From the NCBI RefSeq assembly GCF_000375485.1, contig NZ_AQXE01000008.1:1-64000 (forward strand): a DNA stretch of 64,000 nt, given 5' to 3'. The notes below the pieces were generated by a model. The model was not told where the DNA came from and did no database searches. It saw only the letters and a program-made list of their open reading frames with translations. This document shows, one piece after another, positions 42,749 to 51,769 of this stretch. Source of the DNA: Desulfovibrio oxyclinae DSM 11498 (GTDB lineage: Bacteria > Desulfobacterota > Desulfovibrionia > Desulfovibrionales > Desulfovibrionaceae). The position numbers and the translations under genes were made by a program. Position 1 is the stretch's first letter; every line of letters begins with the position of its first letter.

Positions 42749-43393
42749 TTACTCCGTGAGCTTCTTCCAGTCATTCAGGAAGGCTTCGAGTCCTGAGTCG
42801 GTGAGCGGGTGTTGTGTGAGTTGGGTGATGACCTTGTAGGGGACGGTGGCGACGTCGGCTCCGAGCAGTGCTCCTTCGAGGACGTGGTTGGGGGAACGTA
42901 CGCTGGCTACGAGGATTTTGGTGTTCATGCCGTAGTTGTCGAAGATGGTTCGTATCTGGGAGACGACTTCCATGCCGCTTTGACCGATGCCGTCGAGTCT
43001 GCCCACGAAGGGGCTGACATAGGTGGCGCCGGCTTTGGCTGCAAGAAGGGCCTGCATGGCGGAGAATACGAGGGTCACGTTGGTGCGGATGCCGCGTGCT
43101 TCGAGTTCGCGGGTGGCGACGAGGCCTTCGGCTATCATGGGAATCTTGACCACGACGTTGTTGCCGAAGGTGACGAGGTGTTCGGCTTCGCGGACCATGT
43201 CTTCGGCCTTGGTTCCGACGACTTCGAGACTGACGGGGCCGTCAACGGTGTCGCATATTTTTCTTGCCTGTTCCTGCCAGTCGCCGCCTTCGCGGGAGAG
43301 CAGGGTGGGATTGGTGGTCACGCCGTCTATCAGGCCCTGTTTGCGTGCGGCGGCAATTTCGTCGAGGCTTGCCGTATCCAGAAAGAATTCCAT
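42749..43393 (-). CDS. fsa: Transaldolase-family protein (fructose-6-phosphate aldolase type)
   Basis: A 214-residue short transaldolase of the Fsa/TalC type, which transfers or cleaves three-carbon units of sugar phosphates. Features are the start FFLDTASLDEI, GVTTNPTLL, the Schiff-base lysine (K83 in VVKIPM) and TNVTLVFS. Whether it acts as transaldolase or as fructose-6-phosphate aldolase cannot be decided from sequence. It follows a sensor kinase gene by 84 bases. Confidence 0.9.
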   Translation of the reverse strand: MEFFLDTASLDEIAAARKQGLIDGVTTNPTLLSREGGDWQEQARKICDTVDGPVSLEVVGTKAEDMVREAEHLVTFGNNVVVKIPMIAEGLVATRELEARGIRTNVTLVFSAMQALLAAKAGATYVSPFVGRLDGIGQSGMEVVSQIRTIFDNYGMNTKILVASVRSPNHVLEGALLGADVATVPYKVITQLTQHPLTDSGLEAFLNDWKKLTE

Positions 43394-43477
43394 GTGGTCC
43401 TCCTATGATCGTGATAATTTTCGAGTTTGACCACTACACTGCCACAGATGTGTAACAAAGGGTAGGGGGGGTGACCA

Positions 43478-45535
43478 TTACGTTGTTTCATCCTTTTCAT
43501 TTTCGTTTTCAGGAGCGGCGGGAAGCACGAAGGTGATGGTCGTGCCGCGTCCGGGGGTTGAGTCCGCGTGGATTTCTCCGCCGTAGTGGAGCACAATCTG
43601 CCGGCAGATGGCCAGACCAAGTCCGGATCCGGTTGGTTTGTGCCCGTCAGTAGGGTTTTCAGCTTGATGAAAGCGCTCGAAGACGGCGTCGAGCTCGTGC
43701 TTCGGTATTCCGGGACCGGTGTCAGATACCGCTATGCTCAACATGGTGCCGTCGGCTGTTTCGGCGCGGGAAGCACTGAGCTCCACTCGCCCCTTGCTCG
43801 TGAACTTTGCTGCGTTGTGCAGCAGGTTGACGACCACCTGCGTCAATTTGTCCGGGTCCACGGTGATTTTGGGCAGATCTTCTTCAAATGTTTGGATTAC
43901 CTGTACCCCGCGGTGAAATTCGTTTCTGGTGATGGCCAGAGCGTGGGACAGGATGCGTACGGGATCCAGTGTGCGATCGTTCCAGAGCATCTTTCCCGAC
44001 TCGATGCGGGTGAGGTCCAGCACGTCGTTCACCAGCCGGGACAGGCGCTCTCCCTCGCCGATGATGATGCTCAGGTTGTCATCGATGGTGGCGGCCTTCT
44101 TTTCTTTTAGCGCGTCGTCCTCGCCGGGGCTCCAGAAGTGCCGGGAAAAGCTCTTGCGGGTCACCTTGGCGAAACCGAGGATGGAGGTAAGCGGCGTGCG
44201 CAGTTCATGGGAAACCGAAGAGAGGAAGGTGCTTTTGAGGGCGTCCAGTTCGCGAAGGCGACGGTTGGCGGCTTCCAGTTCCTCGGCTTTGAGTTGAAGA
44301 TCCCGTGTGCGTTCGGCAACGGTGGCTTCGAGATTCTTGTTCAGTTCTACAAGATTCTCCGCGGCGAGACGTTTGTTGTGTTCGCTTTCACTCAGCGCCG
44401 TGAGAATCTCCTTGTACTCTGTCAGGTCTTCAAAGACGCCCAGCAGCGTGCTTTCGGTAATACGGATGAGCCGTGCCCGGACGTACACGCGCCGTTTGCC
44501 GGTCAGGGAGGTGTAGTAGTCCTCGTAGCTTGCCCTGCCCTGAGATATGGCCTGGCTCACCGCAGCCTTGACCGCGTCGTTGCGAACGTCGCGGAGGATA
44601 TTGATTCCGTTGATCTGTTCAGGGCCCTTGGCTCCCATTATGGTGGCGAAGTATCGGTTCGAGCTGGAAACGACGCTCTCATTGTCGAACATCATGATGC
44701 CGACGGGGGCCTGTGTAACGATCCCGCGGAATTTGGCTTCGCTTTCCCTGAGGGCGTCTGCCACACGCGCGGACTGATCCAGCGCATTGCTGAGTTGCAG
44801 GTTTTTTTCGTCCAGCGCTCGATAGGATGCGTAAAGTCGTCCTGCCATGTCCTCGAAGGACTGTACGAGATCCGCGACTTCCTTGTCCTCGCTGTATTCC
44901 GGGAGGTCGGGTTTGTCCTTGCCCGCGTGCAGGGAGGCCATGGAATCACGAAGCCTCAGCAGCGGCATGATGACCGACGTGTTGAGGCGTTTGCGCAGCA
45001 GGGTCAGCATGCAAAGCAGTGTAATGAGCAGCAGACAGCCGAAGAACAGATAGAAAGTTGCCCTCTGGTTGAAAACCTGACCCAGATCATAGGAGAGTCT
45101 GACCCACCCGAATGTTTCGCCTACCGCGCGGATGGGTTTGGTGAAAAGCAGAATGGTCCCGTGCCGCTCGTAAAGGAATCGTTTTCCTGACGGCATGGTT
45201 GGCGGTGTGATGTCGGAACTGACCGGAACGGTCGTTTCACCGGCTTTGACGACGAGCTTTCCTTCGGCGTCATAAAGGATGATGCCGTGAATGTTCTTCA
45301 CCCGTTCGATCTGTTCAAGGCGAAGGCGTAGCGACTTGATGCGCCCTTCGAAAAGTTCGTTGGCGATGGTGTCTTGTTCACGGGTCAGCAGCGTGTCGAG
45401 CAGGAAGCAGGCGGACTCGATGTTCTGCTGCGTCCATTGCAACTGGACAGGCACTGCCGCTGCAACGAACAGGACGCTGATGCCGAGAAAGGTCAGAAGG
45501 ATGGATTCAGTTACCCTGCGGGAGAGACTCTTCAT
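43478..45535 (-). CDS. Membrane sensor histidine kinase with PAS domain
   Basis: A 685-residue kinase: TM1 near the N terminus (ILLTFLGISVLFVAAAVPVQL), periplasmic region, TM2 (YLFFGCLLLITLLCMLTLL), HAMP, PAS (about 270-390), a coiled coil (LAAENLVELNKNLEATVAERT), HisKA with H443 (SHELRTP), and HATPase with DTGPG and GSGLGLA. It overlaps the upstream Liv-type binding-protein gene by 29 bases, so the two products may form a periplasmic-ligand sensing pair. No response regulator is adjacent. Confidence 0.93.
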   Translation of the reverse strand: MKSLSRRVTESILLTFLGISVLFVAAAVPVQLQWTQQNIESACFLLDTLLTREQDTIANELFEGRIKSLRLRLEQIERVKNIHGIILYDAEGKLVVKAGETTVPVSSDITPPTMPSGKRFLYERHGTILLFTKPIRAVGETFGWVRLSYDLGQVFNQRATFYLFFGCLLLITLLCMLTLLRKRLNTSVIMPLLRLRDSMASLHAGKDKPDLPEYSEDKEVADLVQSFEDMAGRLYASYRALDEKNLQLSNALDQSARVADALRESEAKFRGIVTQAPVGIMMFDNESVVSSSNRYFATIMGAKGPEQINGINILRDVRNDAVKAAVSQAISQGRASYEDYYTSLTGKRRVYVRARLIRITESTLLGVFEDLTEYKEILTALSESEHNKRLAAENLVELNKNLEATVAERTRDLQLKAEELEAANRRLRELDALKSTFLSSVSHELRTPLTSILGFAKVTRKSFSRHFWSPGEDDALKEKKAATIDDNLSIIIGEGERLSRLVNDVLDLTRIESGKMLWNDRTLDPVRILSHALAITRNEFHRGVQVIQTFEEDLPKITVDPDKLTQVVVNLLHNAAKFTSKGRVELSASRAETADGTMLSIAVSDTGPGIPKHELDAVFERFHQAENPTDGHKPTGSGLGLAICRQIVLHYGGEIHADSTPGRGTTITFVLPAAPENENEKDETT

Positions 45536-46712
45536 GTCCGGGAGGGGTGTCCGTTTTGATGTAGCGGGTTCCGCTTTGGGTTATCTGTAAAATGACGAGT
45601 GGCTTGAGCGGGTCGCGTGAACCGTTGAAGGTAATGGTGCCGGTCACGCCGTGATAACCTTTGGTGGCAAGGAGCATGTTGCGTATGGCGCCTGGCGAAG
45701 CGCTCCCGGCGCGCCGAATGGCGTCGGCCACGATCATCATTGCATCGTATGCGCAGGGGTTGCCGGAGTCCACAAGGGAGAGGGCTTCGGGGCCGTATTC
45801 CTTTTTCAGCAGGCGAATGAATTCGAGACTTTCCGGCTGCTCGGAATCCGGATGCCAATGGGACGTGTAATAGTTGTCGCCGTTGGCAGGGTCGAGGTGG
45901 GGGTACTGCTCCAGAGCGGTCCAGCCATCGCCGCCGAGGAAGGGCATCTGCATGCCCATGGTGCGGGCCTGCTTCAGGATCAGTCCTGAATCGCGGGCAA
46001 AACCCGGAACGAAAACCACGTCCGGCTTTGCGCTTTGCACATCCGTGAGCTGTCGGGAAAAGTCCATGGAACTTTGCAGGTACGATCTGCTGACGAGCAT
46101 CTCCCCGCCGAGCCGGACGAATTCCTCGGCAAAGCCTTCCGCAAGGTCTTCGCTATACACCTCGCCAGCTATGCTAAGCACGGCTGCGGACTCTGCCTTG
46201 AGATGCTGCACGGCAAAACGGGCAAGTGCCAGAGCCTGATGCCGGTTGGTATAGCAAATGCGGAAAATGAAGTCGCCGACCTGTGTGACTTCCGGGGCGG
46301 TGGTTGTTGCGCCGACCATTGGAATCCCCGCTCTTTGCAGCACCGGGGCCATGGCCATGGCATGTGAGCTCCATGAAGGACCAATGACCGCCGTTACACC
46401 GGCTTTGACCGCGTCGCGCGCCGCCTCTCTGGAGCCGAGAGCGGTGCTCTGATTGTCAATTTCCAATAGCTCCAGACGTCTTCCGAGTAATCCGCCGGTT
46501 TCGTTTATCCTCTCCACGGCAAGGCGCACCATGCGATAATTCGGTGTGTTTTCCTCGGCTGCCGGTCCGGTATGGGCGAAGATGCTGGCGACGAGGATCG
46601 GGCCTTCATCTGCGAAAGACTTTGCTGAGTGCAGGGAGAGCGTAAAAAGCGTCAGCACAAGGGCTGCCCCTGAGAGTATTCTGAAAATGAAGCTGCTACG
46701 TATGGACGTCAT
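45507..46712 (-). CDS. Branched-chain amino-acid-type periplasmic binding protein
   Basis: A 401-residue type I periplasmic binding protein (Peripla_BP_6/LivJ fold) with signal peptide (ILSGAALVLTLFTLSLHSAKSFA) and the motifs VASIFAHTGPAAEEN, VAVIGPSWSSHAMAMAPVLQ and YDAMMIVADAIRRAG. No Liv permease or ATPase genes are nearby, and it overlaps a sensor kinase gene, so a signalling role is more likely than transport. Start 46712 (M) is chosen because GGGGATAGC is upstream; 46727 is the alternative. Confidence 0.87.
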   Translation of the reverse strand: MTSIRSSFIFRILSGAALVLTLFTLSLHSAKSFADEGPILVASIFAHTGPAAEENTPNYRMVRLAVERINETGGLLGRRLELLEIDNQSTALGSREAARDAVKAGVTAVIGPSWSSHAMAMAPVLQRAGIPMVGATTTAPEVTQVGDFIFRICYTNRHQALALARFAVQHLKAESAAVLSIAGEVYSEDLAEGFAEEFVRLGGEMLVSRSYLQSSMDFSRQLTDVQSAKPDVVFVPGFARDSGLILKQARTMGMQMPFLGGDGWTALEQYPHLDPANGDNYYTSHWHPDSEQPESLEFIRLLKKEYGPEALSLVDSGNPCAYDAMMIVADAIRRAGSASPGAIRNMLLATKGYHGVTGTITFNGSRDPLKPLVILQITQSGTRYIKTDTPPGHEESLPQGN

Positions 46713-46942
46713 TGGTGCTATCCCCATTGTACACTCATACGTTGAAAAGGACCTGTTGCGCAAGAAGTGAGTTGAAATCGGCGTAAAAGGCAGTAAGGCC
46801 AACCTTAGCATGCAAGGCCACCATTCGTGCGGTTTATTTGCGACAGGGATGCCACCTTGCTGTTTGCGGTTTTTGCCATATGGCGTGTAACAAGTGTTTG
46901 AATTGGAACACTGTCGCGTATATTCCAATAAACAGGGGGCTT

Positions 46943-47662
46943 ATGCGCACCGCTTTGCTGGTTTCATTTTTCTCGATTGTGCTGGTTTGGCCACGGGCGA
47001 TCCATGCGGAGGAGGTCTGGAGGATAACTTCATTGAATTGGCCTCCCTACAGTGGTGCCCAGCTCGACTCAGGCGGATCCTCAATGCAGCGTTTGCGGCA
47101 GGCCCTGAAGCCGTTTGGAATAAAGCTTCAGGTGGATTATCTGCCGTGGGCCAGAGCCAGAATGGCGGCTCGCGGAGGCGACTACATCGGCTATTTTCCT
47201 GCGTGGCCGGAAGAAGTGGATGACGGATTCACGGCCTCTGTCCCTGTGGACTGGTCGAGCGTTGCGGTGATGGTGCGAAAGAAGAGTGGACTTGAGAGCG
47301 GCAAGCTCAGTGAGATATTCCGGCACCGCGTCGGATTGGTGAAGACCTACGATTATCCTTCGAGCGTGGCGGCTCAGGCCCTGCGCCGTCCCCACAATGT
47401 GGACAGGACTCCCGACGATGAACTGCTGTACAAGAAATTATCCGAGGGCAGGATTGATGCGGCAATTACGGACCCGGCCGTCATGCGGTATATGGCTGCG
47501 GAGTCGGGGGCGAGAGACGTGGAGGTCTTGCGCATTCTGGAACGCCGTCCGCTCGTCATCGCTTTTCGCGACCTGCCGGGAACGCAAAGACGCCTTCGCC
47601 TGCTCAAAGAGGCCATGGAACGTTTGAAGGGCGCGGGCTTGTCATTGACAGCCCCCAACTGA
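46943..47662 (+). CDS. Periplasmic solute-binding protein, family-3-like
   Basis: A 239-residue exported protein with signal peptide LLVSFFSIVLVWPRAIHA and a binding-protein start (VWRITSLNWPPYSGAQLDSGG), then LPWARARMAARGG and the final LKEAMERLKG helix. It is divergent from the Liv-type gene and ends at a terminator before selC. Substrate unknown. ATG 46943 is chosen for the CAGGGGGC site. Confidence 0.82.
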   Translation: MRTALLVSFFSIVLVWPRAIHAEEVWRITSLNWPPYSGAQLDSGGSSMQRLRQALKPFGIKLQVDYLPWARARMAARGGDYIGYFPAWPEEVDDGFTASVPVDWSSVAVMVRKKSGLESGKLSEIFRHRVGLVKTYDYPSSVAAQALRRPHNVDRTPDDELLYKKLSEGRIDAAITDPAVMRYMAAESGARDVEVLRILERRPLVIAFRDLPGTQRRLRLLKEAMERLKGAGLSLTAPN

Positions 47663-47688
47663 CAGGTTCACCTTTTTCACAAAAAATG

Positions 47689-47720
47689 AAGCCCTTCGTT
47701 TGATGGCGAAGGGCTTTTTT
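47689..47720 (+). terminator. Terminator after the 46943 gene
   Basis: Stem AAGCCCTTCG / CGAAGGGCTT with an eight-base loop, then TTTT. It lies 26 bases past the stop codon and next to the 3' end of selC on the other strand, where the matching A-run could serve the opposite direction. Confidence 0.9.
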
Positions 47721-47727
47721 GTGCGCT

Positions 47728-47821
47728 TGGCGGAAGCGTATAGGAGTCGAACCTACCGACGAGGATTAGCCCGTCCACTGGATTTGAAGTCCAGGCGCCA
47801 CACCGGTGACGAAACGCTTCC
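47728..47821 (-). tRNA. selC: Selenocysteine tRNA (tRNA-Sec, anticodon TCA)
   Basis: On the minus strand the sequence folds as tRNA-Sec. The 8-bp acceptor GGAAGCGT / ACGCTTCC is longer than in ordinary tRNAs. The anticodon arm CTGGACTTCAAATCCAG carries anticodon TCA at 47785-47787. There is a long variable arm, a T arm with GGTTCGACTCC, discriminator G and an encoded CCA (47728-47730). This reads UGA and supports decoding of the four in-frame TGA codons upstream in the window. Confidence 0.96.
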
Positions 47822-47834
47822 GAATGGAGCTAAT

Positions 47835-47863
47835 TAGCTATCAGGTTTGGGGATTGCGTTCAA
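47835..47863 (-). promoter_or_regulatory. Putative selC promoter
   Basis: On the minus strand TTGAAC is followed at exactly 17 bases by TAGCTA, about 14 bases before the 5' end of selC. This matches sigma-70 spacing. Confidence 0.55.
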
Positions 47864-48004
47864 GGGAAAAGAGTGAATCCGTCGATGCCTTGGGTGGTTG
47901 GTGAGTGCTTGGGGATCGTTTCCACAACGCGCGGATTCTGTTATGGAGGGCTAAGGTCGGGCACCGGTCCGGCAGGCAATCAGAAACAGTAGTCGGAGGT
48001 TTTC

Positions 48005-48289
48005 ATGAAACGTAATATCGCAATCATGGCAGGCGCAGTCCTTTGCGTGAGCCTGTTGAGCGCTGGCGCCTGTGCTTCGGGACTGGGCGATGAACTCAGC
48101 AGCACTTGCAGCAGCTGTCACTCAACCAAGCGCATCTGTCGATTCCAGGGCGTTAAGGACGCCGAGGCATGGAAGGAAACCGTGGAGCGCATGATTGGCA
48201 ACGGTGCAGAGCTTTCCGAGGGCAGAGTTGACGAGGTCGCCGCGTACCTGAATGGGCTTGCGCCGGGGACCGGTCCGTTCTGCGAGTAG
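48005..48289 (+). CDS. Small periplasmic monoheme cytochrome c
   Basis: A 94-residue exported protein with signal peptide (IAIMAGAVLCVSLLSAGACA) and a single heme motif CSSCH (C35, C38, H39). A C-terminal helix (VERMIGNGAELSEGRVDEVAAYLNGL) with an early Met follows, as in small class I cytochromes. It is a stand-alone gene after selC. The partner is unknown. Confidence 0.85.
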   Translation: MKRNIAIMAGAVLCVSLLSAGACASGLGDELSSTCSSCHSTKRICRFQGVKDAEAWKETVERMIGNGAELSEGRVDEVAAYLNGLAPGTGPFCE

Positions 48290-48348
48290 AGCGTAACGCT
48301 TTTCGTAAGCCCGTGCCCGCATTGTCGCGATGCCGGGCACGGCAAAAG

Positions 48349-48377
48349 ACCCCTTCACGCCGCCGGGCGGAAGGGGT
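48349..48377 (-). terminator. Terminator after infA
   Basis: Stem ACCCCTTC / GAAGGGGT followed on the minus strand by CTTTT, between infA and the convergent cytochrome gene. A second GC-rich hairpin at about 48311-48342 may serve the other strand. Confidence 0.8.
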
Positions 48378-48440
48378 TACCGAAAGCTGTGTTCCGCGAT
48401 CCCTGGGACCGCGTATATGGCCGGAATGCCGCGTTGGCGG

Positions 48441-48659
48441 CTAACGGGGACGGAAGGTGATGCGTCCGCGGGTCAGGTCGTACGGGCTGAGCTCGACGGT
48501 GACGGTGTCGCCGGGCATGACGCGAATGCGGAACTTGCGCATCTTGCCGGAGATGTGTGCGAGCACTTCGTGACCGTTTTCGAGCGCCACCCTGAACATA
48601 GCGTTCGGCAGTGCTTCTTCCACGGTTCCCTGAACCTTGATTCCTTCTTCCTTGGCCAT
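48441..48659 (-). CDS. infA: Translation initiation factor IF-1
   Basis: IF-1 (72 residues) binds the A site of the 30S subunit. The whole protein matches the S1/OB-fold family, including [29 protein letters not shown] and the [11 protein letters not shown] end. The ATG at 48657-48659 has GGGAG upstream; a longer frame to 48803 is not supported. It is a single gene. Confidence 0.97.
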   Translation of the reverse strand: MAKEEGIKVQGTVEEALPNAMFRVALENGHEVLAHISGKMRKFRIRVMPGDTVTVELSPYDLTRGRITFRPR

Positions 48660-48886
48660 TGAGACTCCCTGTTTGTGTTTCTCACGGCGGCCGGACTTGT
48701 CCGTCCTTGCCGCCCGCGCGTGTCTGGCGCGCGTTGCTGTTGCTCGTTGCCCTCGTACGTTGAGGGCCAGTTTCCCATATAAGAAATTGTAGCGATTGTC
48801 CAATCCTAATGCGCACAGAGCCGGAAAACGGCTGTCGTTCGCAGGGGCATCATGGTAGTTTGCCGCAGTGTATGCAAGGAGGAATA

Positions 48887-49969
48887 ATGCAGGATCGCGA
48901 AGCGGACAAGGCGGCGTTTTCCAAGCGGCTGGCGGGGTTGCTCAACGAGGCCTCGTTGACCGTAGCCATGGCACTCGGATACAGGGCTGGACTTTTTGAA
49001 GCCATGGATCGCCTTGGTGGGCCAGCGACGTCTTCGGTCATTGCGGATGAGGCAGGATTAAGCGAACGGTACGTACGCGAATGGCTTGGCGTCATGGCCT
49101 CGGGCGGTGTGGTCGAGCTGGCTGGAGATGATTCTGAACAGTTCCGGCTCCCCAAGGGGCACGCCGATCTGCTGACGGAGCGCGCCGGGCCCGAGAACAT
49201 GGGCGTGTACATGCAGGAAATCCCGCTGCTCACCGCCAGCGTGTACGATGACGTGGCCGAGAGGTTTCGAAGCGGCGAAGGTATAGGATACGATCGGTAT
49301 CCGCGCTTTCACCGGTTCATGGACCAGTTGGCGGTGGCGAAGCACCGGCAGACCCTTGTCGATGTCTTTGTCCCTTCCGTTGAGCAGGGAGCCATGTCGG
49401 AGCGCTTGAAAAGCGGTGTGCGGGTGCTTGATGTCGGTTGCTCCGAAGGAACCGCATTGCGGCTGCTCGCCCGGGCCTTTCCCCGTAGCGAGTTTCTGGG
49501 AGTGGATATTTCGGAAGAGTCGGTTCGTTGCGCTGAGAACAAGACCCGGGATGAAGGGCTGTCAAATATCTGTTTTGAAATGCGTGATGTGACGCGCATG
49601 ACGAAGAATTTGGATGGAGCCTTTGATTGGATCACCGCGTTTGATGCTATTCACGATCAGGCGCGGCCCGCGCAGGCGCTTTCGGCGATTCGGTCGCTGC
49701 TCGCTTCTGACGGCGTGTTTTCCATGGTGGATATCGCTGCCGAGAGCACCATTCGGGAGAATATGGACCATCCCATGGGCGCGTTCCTGTACACTGTGAG
49801 CCTGATGCACTGTATGCCCGTCGGACTCACGGATGGCGGCGTGGGGCTGGGGATGATGTGGGGCAGGCAGCAGGCAGAGGCCATGCTTGCCGAAGCAGGC
49901 TTTTCCGATGTACGAACAACCCCGATCCCCGACGACCCGTTCAATCTGCACTACTGCTGCCGGGTGTGA
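48887..49969 (+). CDS. SAM-dependent methyltransferase, winged-helix type
   Basis: A 360-residue enzyme with an N-terminal winged-helix dimerisation part ([28 protein letters not shown]) and a Rossmann class I methyltransferase domain ([26 protein letters not shown]). It resembles the rRNA-type and small-molecule methyltransferases related to Rv2258c. Substrate is unknown. The start is supported by AAGGAGGAAT. Confidence 0.85.
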   Translation: MQDREADKAAFSKRLAGLLNEASLTVAMALGYRAGLFEAMDRLGGPATSSVIADEAGLSERYVREWLGVMASGGVVELAGDDSEQFRLPKGHADLLTERAGPENMGVYMQEIPLLTASVYDDVAERFRSGEGIGYDRYPRFHRFMDQLAVAKHRQTLVDVFVPSVEQGAMSERLKSGVRVLDVGCSEGTALRLLARAFPRSEFLGVDISEESVRCAENKTRDEGLSNICFEMRDVTRMTKNLDGAFDWITAFDAIHDQARPAQALSAIRSLLASDGVFSMVDIAAESTIRENMDHPMGAFLYTVSLMHCMPVGLTDGGVGLGMMWGRQQAEAMLAEAGFSDVRTTPIPDDPFNLHYCCRV

Positions 49970-50013
49970 TCCGGCGGGGCTGAACAGGCAAACACAAGCA
50001 TACGGAAAGAAAG

Positions 50014-50415
50014 ATGACCGAATCCAAAATGACTTTGCAGGAATTTCTTGATGGCTGGGAGCCGGGCTTCTCCCGCGATAGTTTTGAACGTTTCCGCGCT
50101 GCGCTGGAAGCCATGGAAGGCGTGGAATGCGAGTTTGTGGCGCGTCCGGGGGTGAGCTATTCCCTCAGGCCGCGCAAGGAAGGCCAGCAGCGCCCGCTGT
50201 TCGCGCTGGTGGACGTGGTGGACGATCCTTCCGGCCGCTGGCTCTCGGTGTGTTCCTACGCGGATTTTGTCACTGACCCGGATGAGCAGGGCGACTTTGT
50301 GCCTGAAGGACTTATGGGGCAGGATGCGATCTGCTTTGACGTGGACGAGGATGCTCCCGAAAGCGTTGCCCTTGTGCTGTCCAAGCTTGGCGAGGCATAC
50401 GGCAAGGCCGACTAA
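50014..50415 (+). CDS. Hypothetical cytoplasmic protein
   Basis: A 133-residue soluble acidic protein with no signal or membrane segment and no motif I recognise. The middle reads YSLRPRKEGQQRPLFALVDVVDD, followed by WLSVCSYADFVTDPDEQGDF, which looks like a small alpha/beta fold. It has a ribosome-like GAAAGAAAG upstream and a strong terminator after it. It lies 44 bases after the methyltransferase and may be co-transcribed with it. No function is assigned. Confidence 0.75.
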   Translation: MTESKMTLQEFLDGWEPGFSRDSFERFRAALEAMEGVECEFVARPGVSYSLRPRKEGQQRPLFALVDVVDDPSGRWLSVCSYADFVTDPDEQGDFVPEGLMGQDAICFDVDEDAPESVALVLSKLGEAYGKAD

Positions 50416-50464
50416 CCCCTCTTTGTCCGGCAGGAACGTTTGTCGGATCTGTTTCGGATTTCAT

Positions 50465-50497
50465 GGTCAGGTCGCGTGGGCGGCCTGACCTTTTTTT
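50465..50497 (+). terminator. Terminator after the 50014 gene
   Basis: Stem GGTCAGG / CCTGACC with a 12-base loop followed by seven T residues. Confidence 0.85.
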
Positions 50498-50548
50498 GAG
50501 GCTTGAGGGGCGGACGTTCTGATCATGTAGTGAAGAAAGCGCAAAAAA

Positions 50549-50573
50549 AGGCCGGAGCATTTGCTCCGGCCTT
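50549..50573. terminator. Bidirectional terminator next to rpsI
   Basis: Near-perfect stem AAGGCCGGAGCA / TGCTCCGGCCTT flanked by A-rich sequence on one side and T-rich on the other. It ends the rplM-rpsI transcript on the minus strand. Confidence 0.9.
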
Positions 50574-50600
50574 TTGAATAGGCTTCGTATGTCCAGCGGC

Positions 50601-50990
50601 TTAACGCTTGGAGAACTGGAAGCTGGCGCGTGCGCCGCGGAGACCGTACTTCTTACGCTCTTTCTTACGAGCGTCGCGAGTGAGGAATCCGGCCTTCTTG
50701 AGCACGCCACGGAGTTCCGGGTCGAGCTCGCAAAGGGCACGTGCGATGCCGTGACGGACGGCCTGAGCCTGTCCGGCGACGCCGCCGCCACAGCAGCGGA
50801 TCTTGACGTCCACGCTGTCGAGTTTCTTGGTCAGGCGCAGCGGCTGCTGCACGACCATCTGGAGGGTCTTGCGGGGAAAGTACTCGGTGAAGTCTTTTCC
50901 GTTGACCTGAATCTGCCCGGAACCGGCGTAAATGCGGGTACGGGCGATGGCATTCTTTCTCTTGCCGGTGCCGTAATTAAAATCGCTCAT
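50601..50990 (-). CDS. rpsI: Ribosomal protein uS9
   Basis: A 129-residue small-subunit protein with the family pattern [29 protein letters not shown] and the basic C-terminal end FQFSKR that reaches the ribosomal P site. It follows rplM by 12 bases, the common bacterial order. Confidence 0.97.
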   Translation of the reverse strand: MSDFNYGTGKRKNAIARTRIYAGSGQIQVNGKDFTEYFPRKTLQMVVQQPLRLTKKLDSVDVKIRCCGGGVAGQAQAVRHGIARALCELDPELRGVLKKAGFLTRDARKKERKKYGLRGARASFQFSKR

Positions 50991-51002
50991 GATGTCTCCC
51001 GA

Positions 51003-51431
51003 TTACAGTTCCAGGGTTTTGGGCTGCTGGGCCGCATGCGGGTGTTCGGAACCGGCGTAGACCTTGAGCTTCTTCAGCTGCTGGCGGGCCAGACGGTTGT
51101 TGGGCAGCATGCCCTTCACCGCAGCGGTGATGACGTTTTCCGGCTTGATTTCGAGCATGTCGCGCAGGTTCTTGCCGCGAATGCCGCCCGGGTAGCCGGT
51201 GTGCTTGTAGTACATCTTGTCATCCAGCTTCGCGCCGGTGACCTTGATCTTTTCGGCATTGATCACAACCACGAAATCTCCCATGTCCATGTGGTGGGAG
51301 TATTCGGGCTTGTGCTTGCCGCGCAGGCGATTGGCGATTTCGGTGGCCAGGCGACCGAGAATCTTGTCAGTGGCGTCCACGACGATCCAATCGTTCTTCA
51401 CGTCTTCCGGAGTCGGACTATATGTCTTCAT
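51003..51431 (-). CDS. rplM: Ribosomal protein uL13
   Basis: A 142-residue large-subunit protein with [27 protein letters not shown] and [13 protein letters not shown], matching L13. It leads the rplM-rpsI operon, with AAGGAG upstream of the ATG. Confidence 0.97.
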   Translation of the reverse strand: MKTYSPTPEDVKNDWIVVDATDKILGRLATEIANRLRGKHKPEYSHHMDMGDFVVVINAEKIKVTGAKLDDKMYYKHTGYPGGIRGKNLRDMLEIKPENVITAAVKGMLPNNRLARQQLKKLKVYAGSEHPHAAQQPKTLEL

Positions 51432-51769
51432 AAAAATGCTCCTTGCACAAACTGGGAACGGGACAGTTACGGTGTTTGTCTCCGCATGTCAAGCGACAAG
51501 ACGAAACCCCGACGCGATGAAACGATGTCCCGGTGCCGACCGTAACGGGGTGGGGAAATTCGGGATGCGACCGATCCCGGGCCTTTCTTCGCGTCAGAAT
51601 CCGACTTGCGGATATATGAACCTCTCGGGGTCCGGATGGTGCAAATACATTGATCGGCACCAAAAATCAAAACCTTTTTTCCCTGCGGGAACAGGAAATA
51701 ACGGTCATTCTTTATTGTGAGACGCTGGCTCCCCGGAATCATTGGAGATCGAGGTCGCCAGTGCCGGGG
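51432..51769. other. 338-base leader region upstream of rplM
   Basis: No gene is supported here. It must hold the rplM promoter and, for the upstream HD-domain gene on the same strand, its 3' end. I see only weak GC-rich inverted repeats (around 51732-51772) and no clear terminator. No known L13 leader motif was recognised. Confidence 0.4.
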
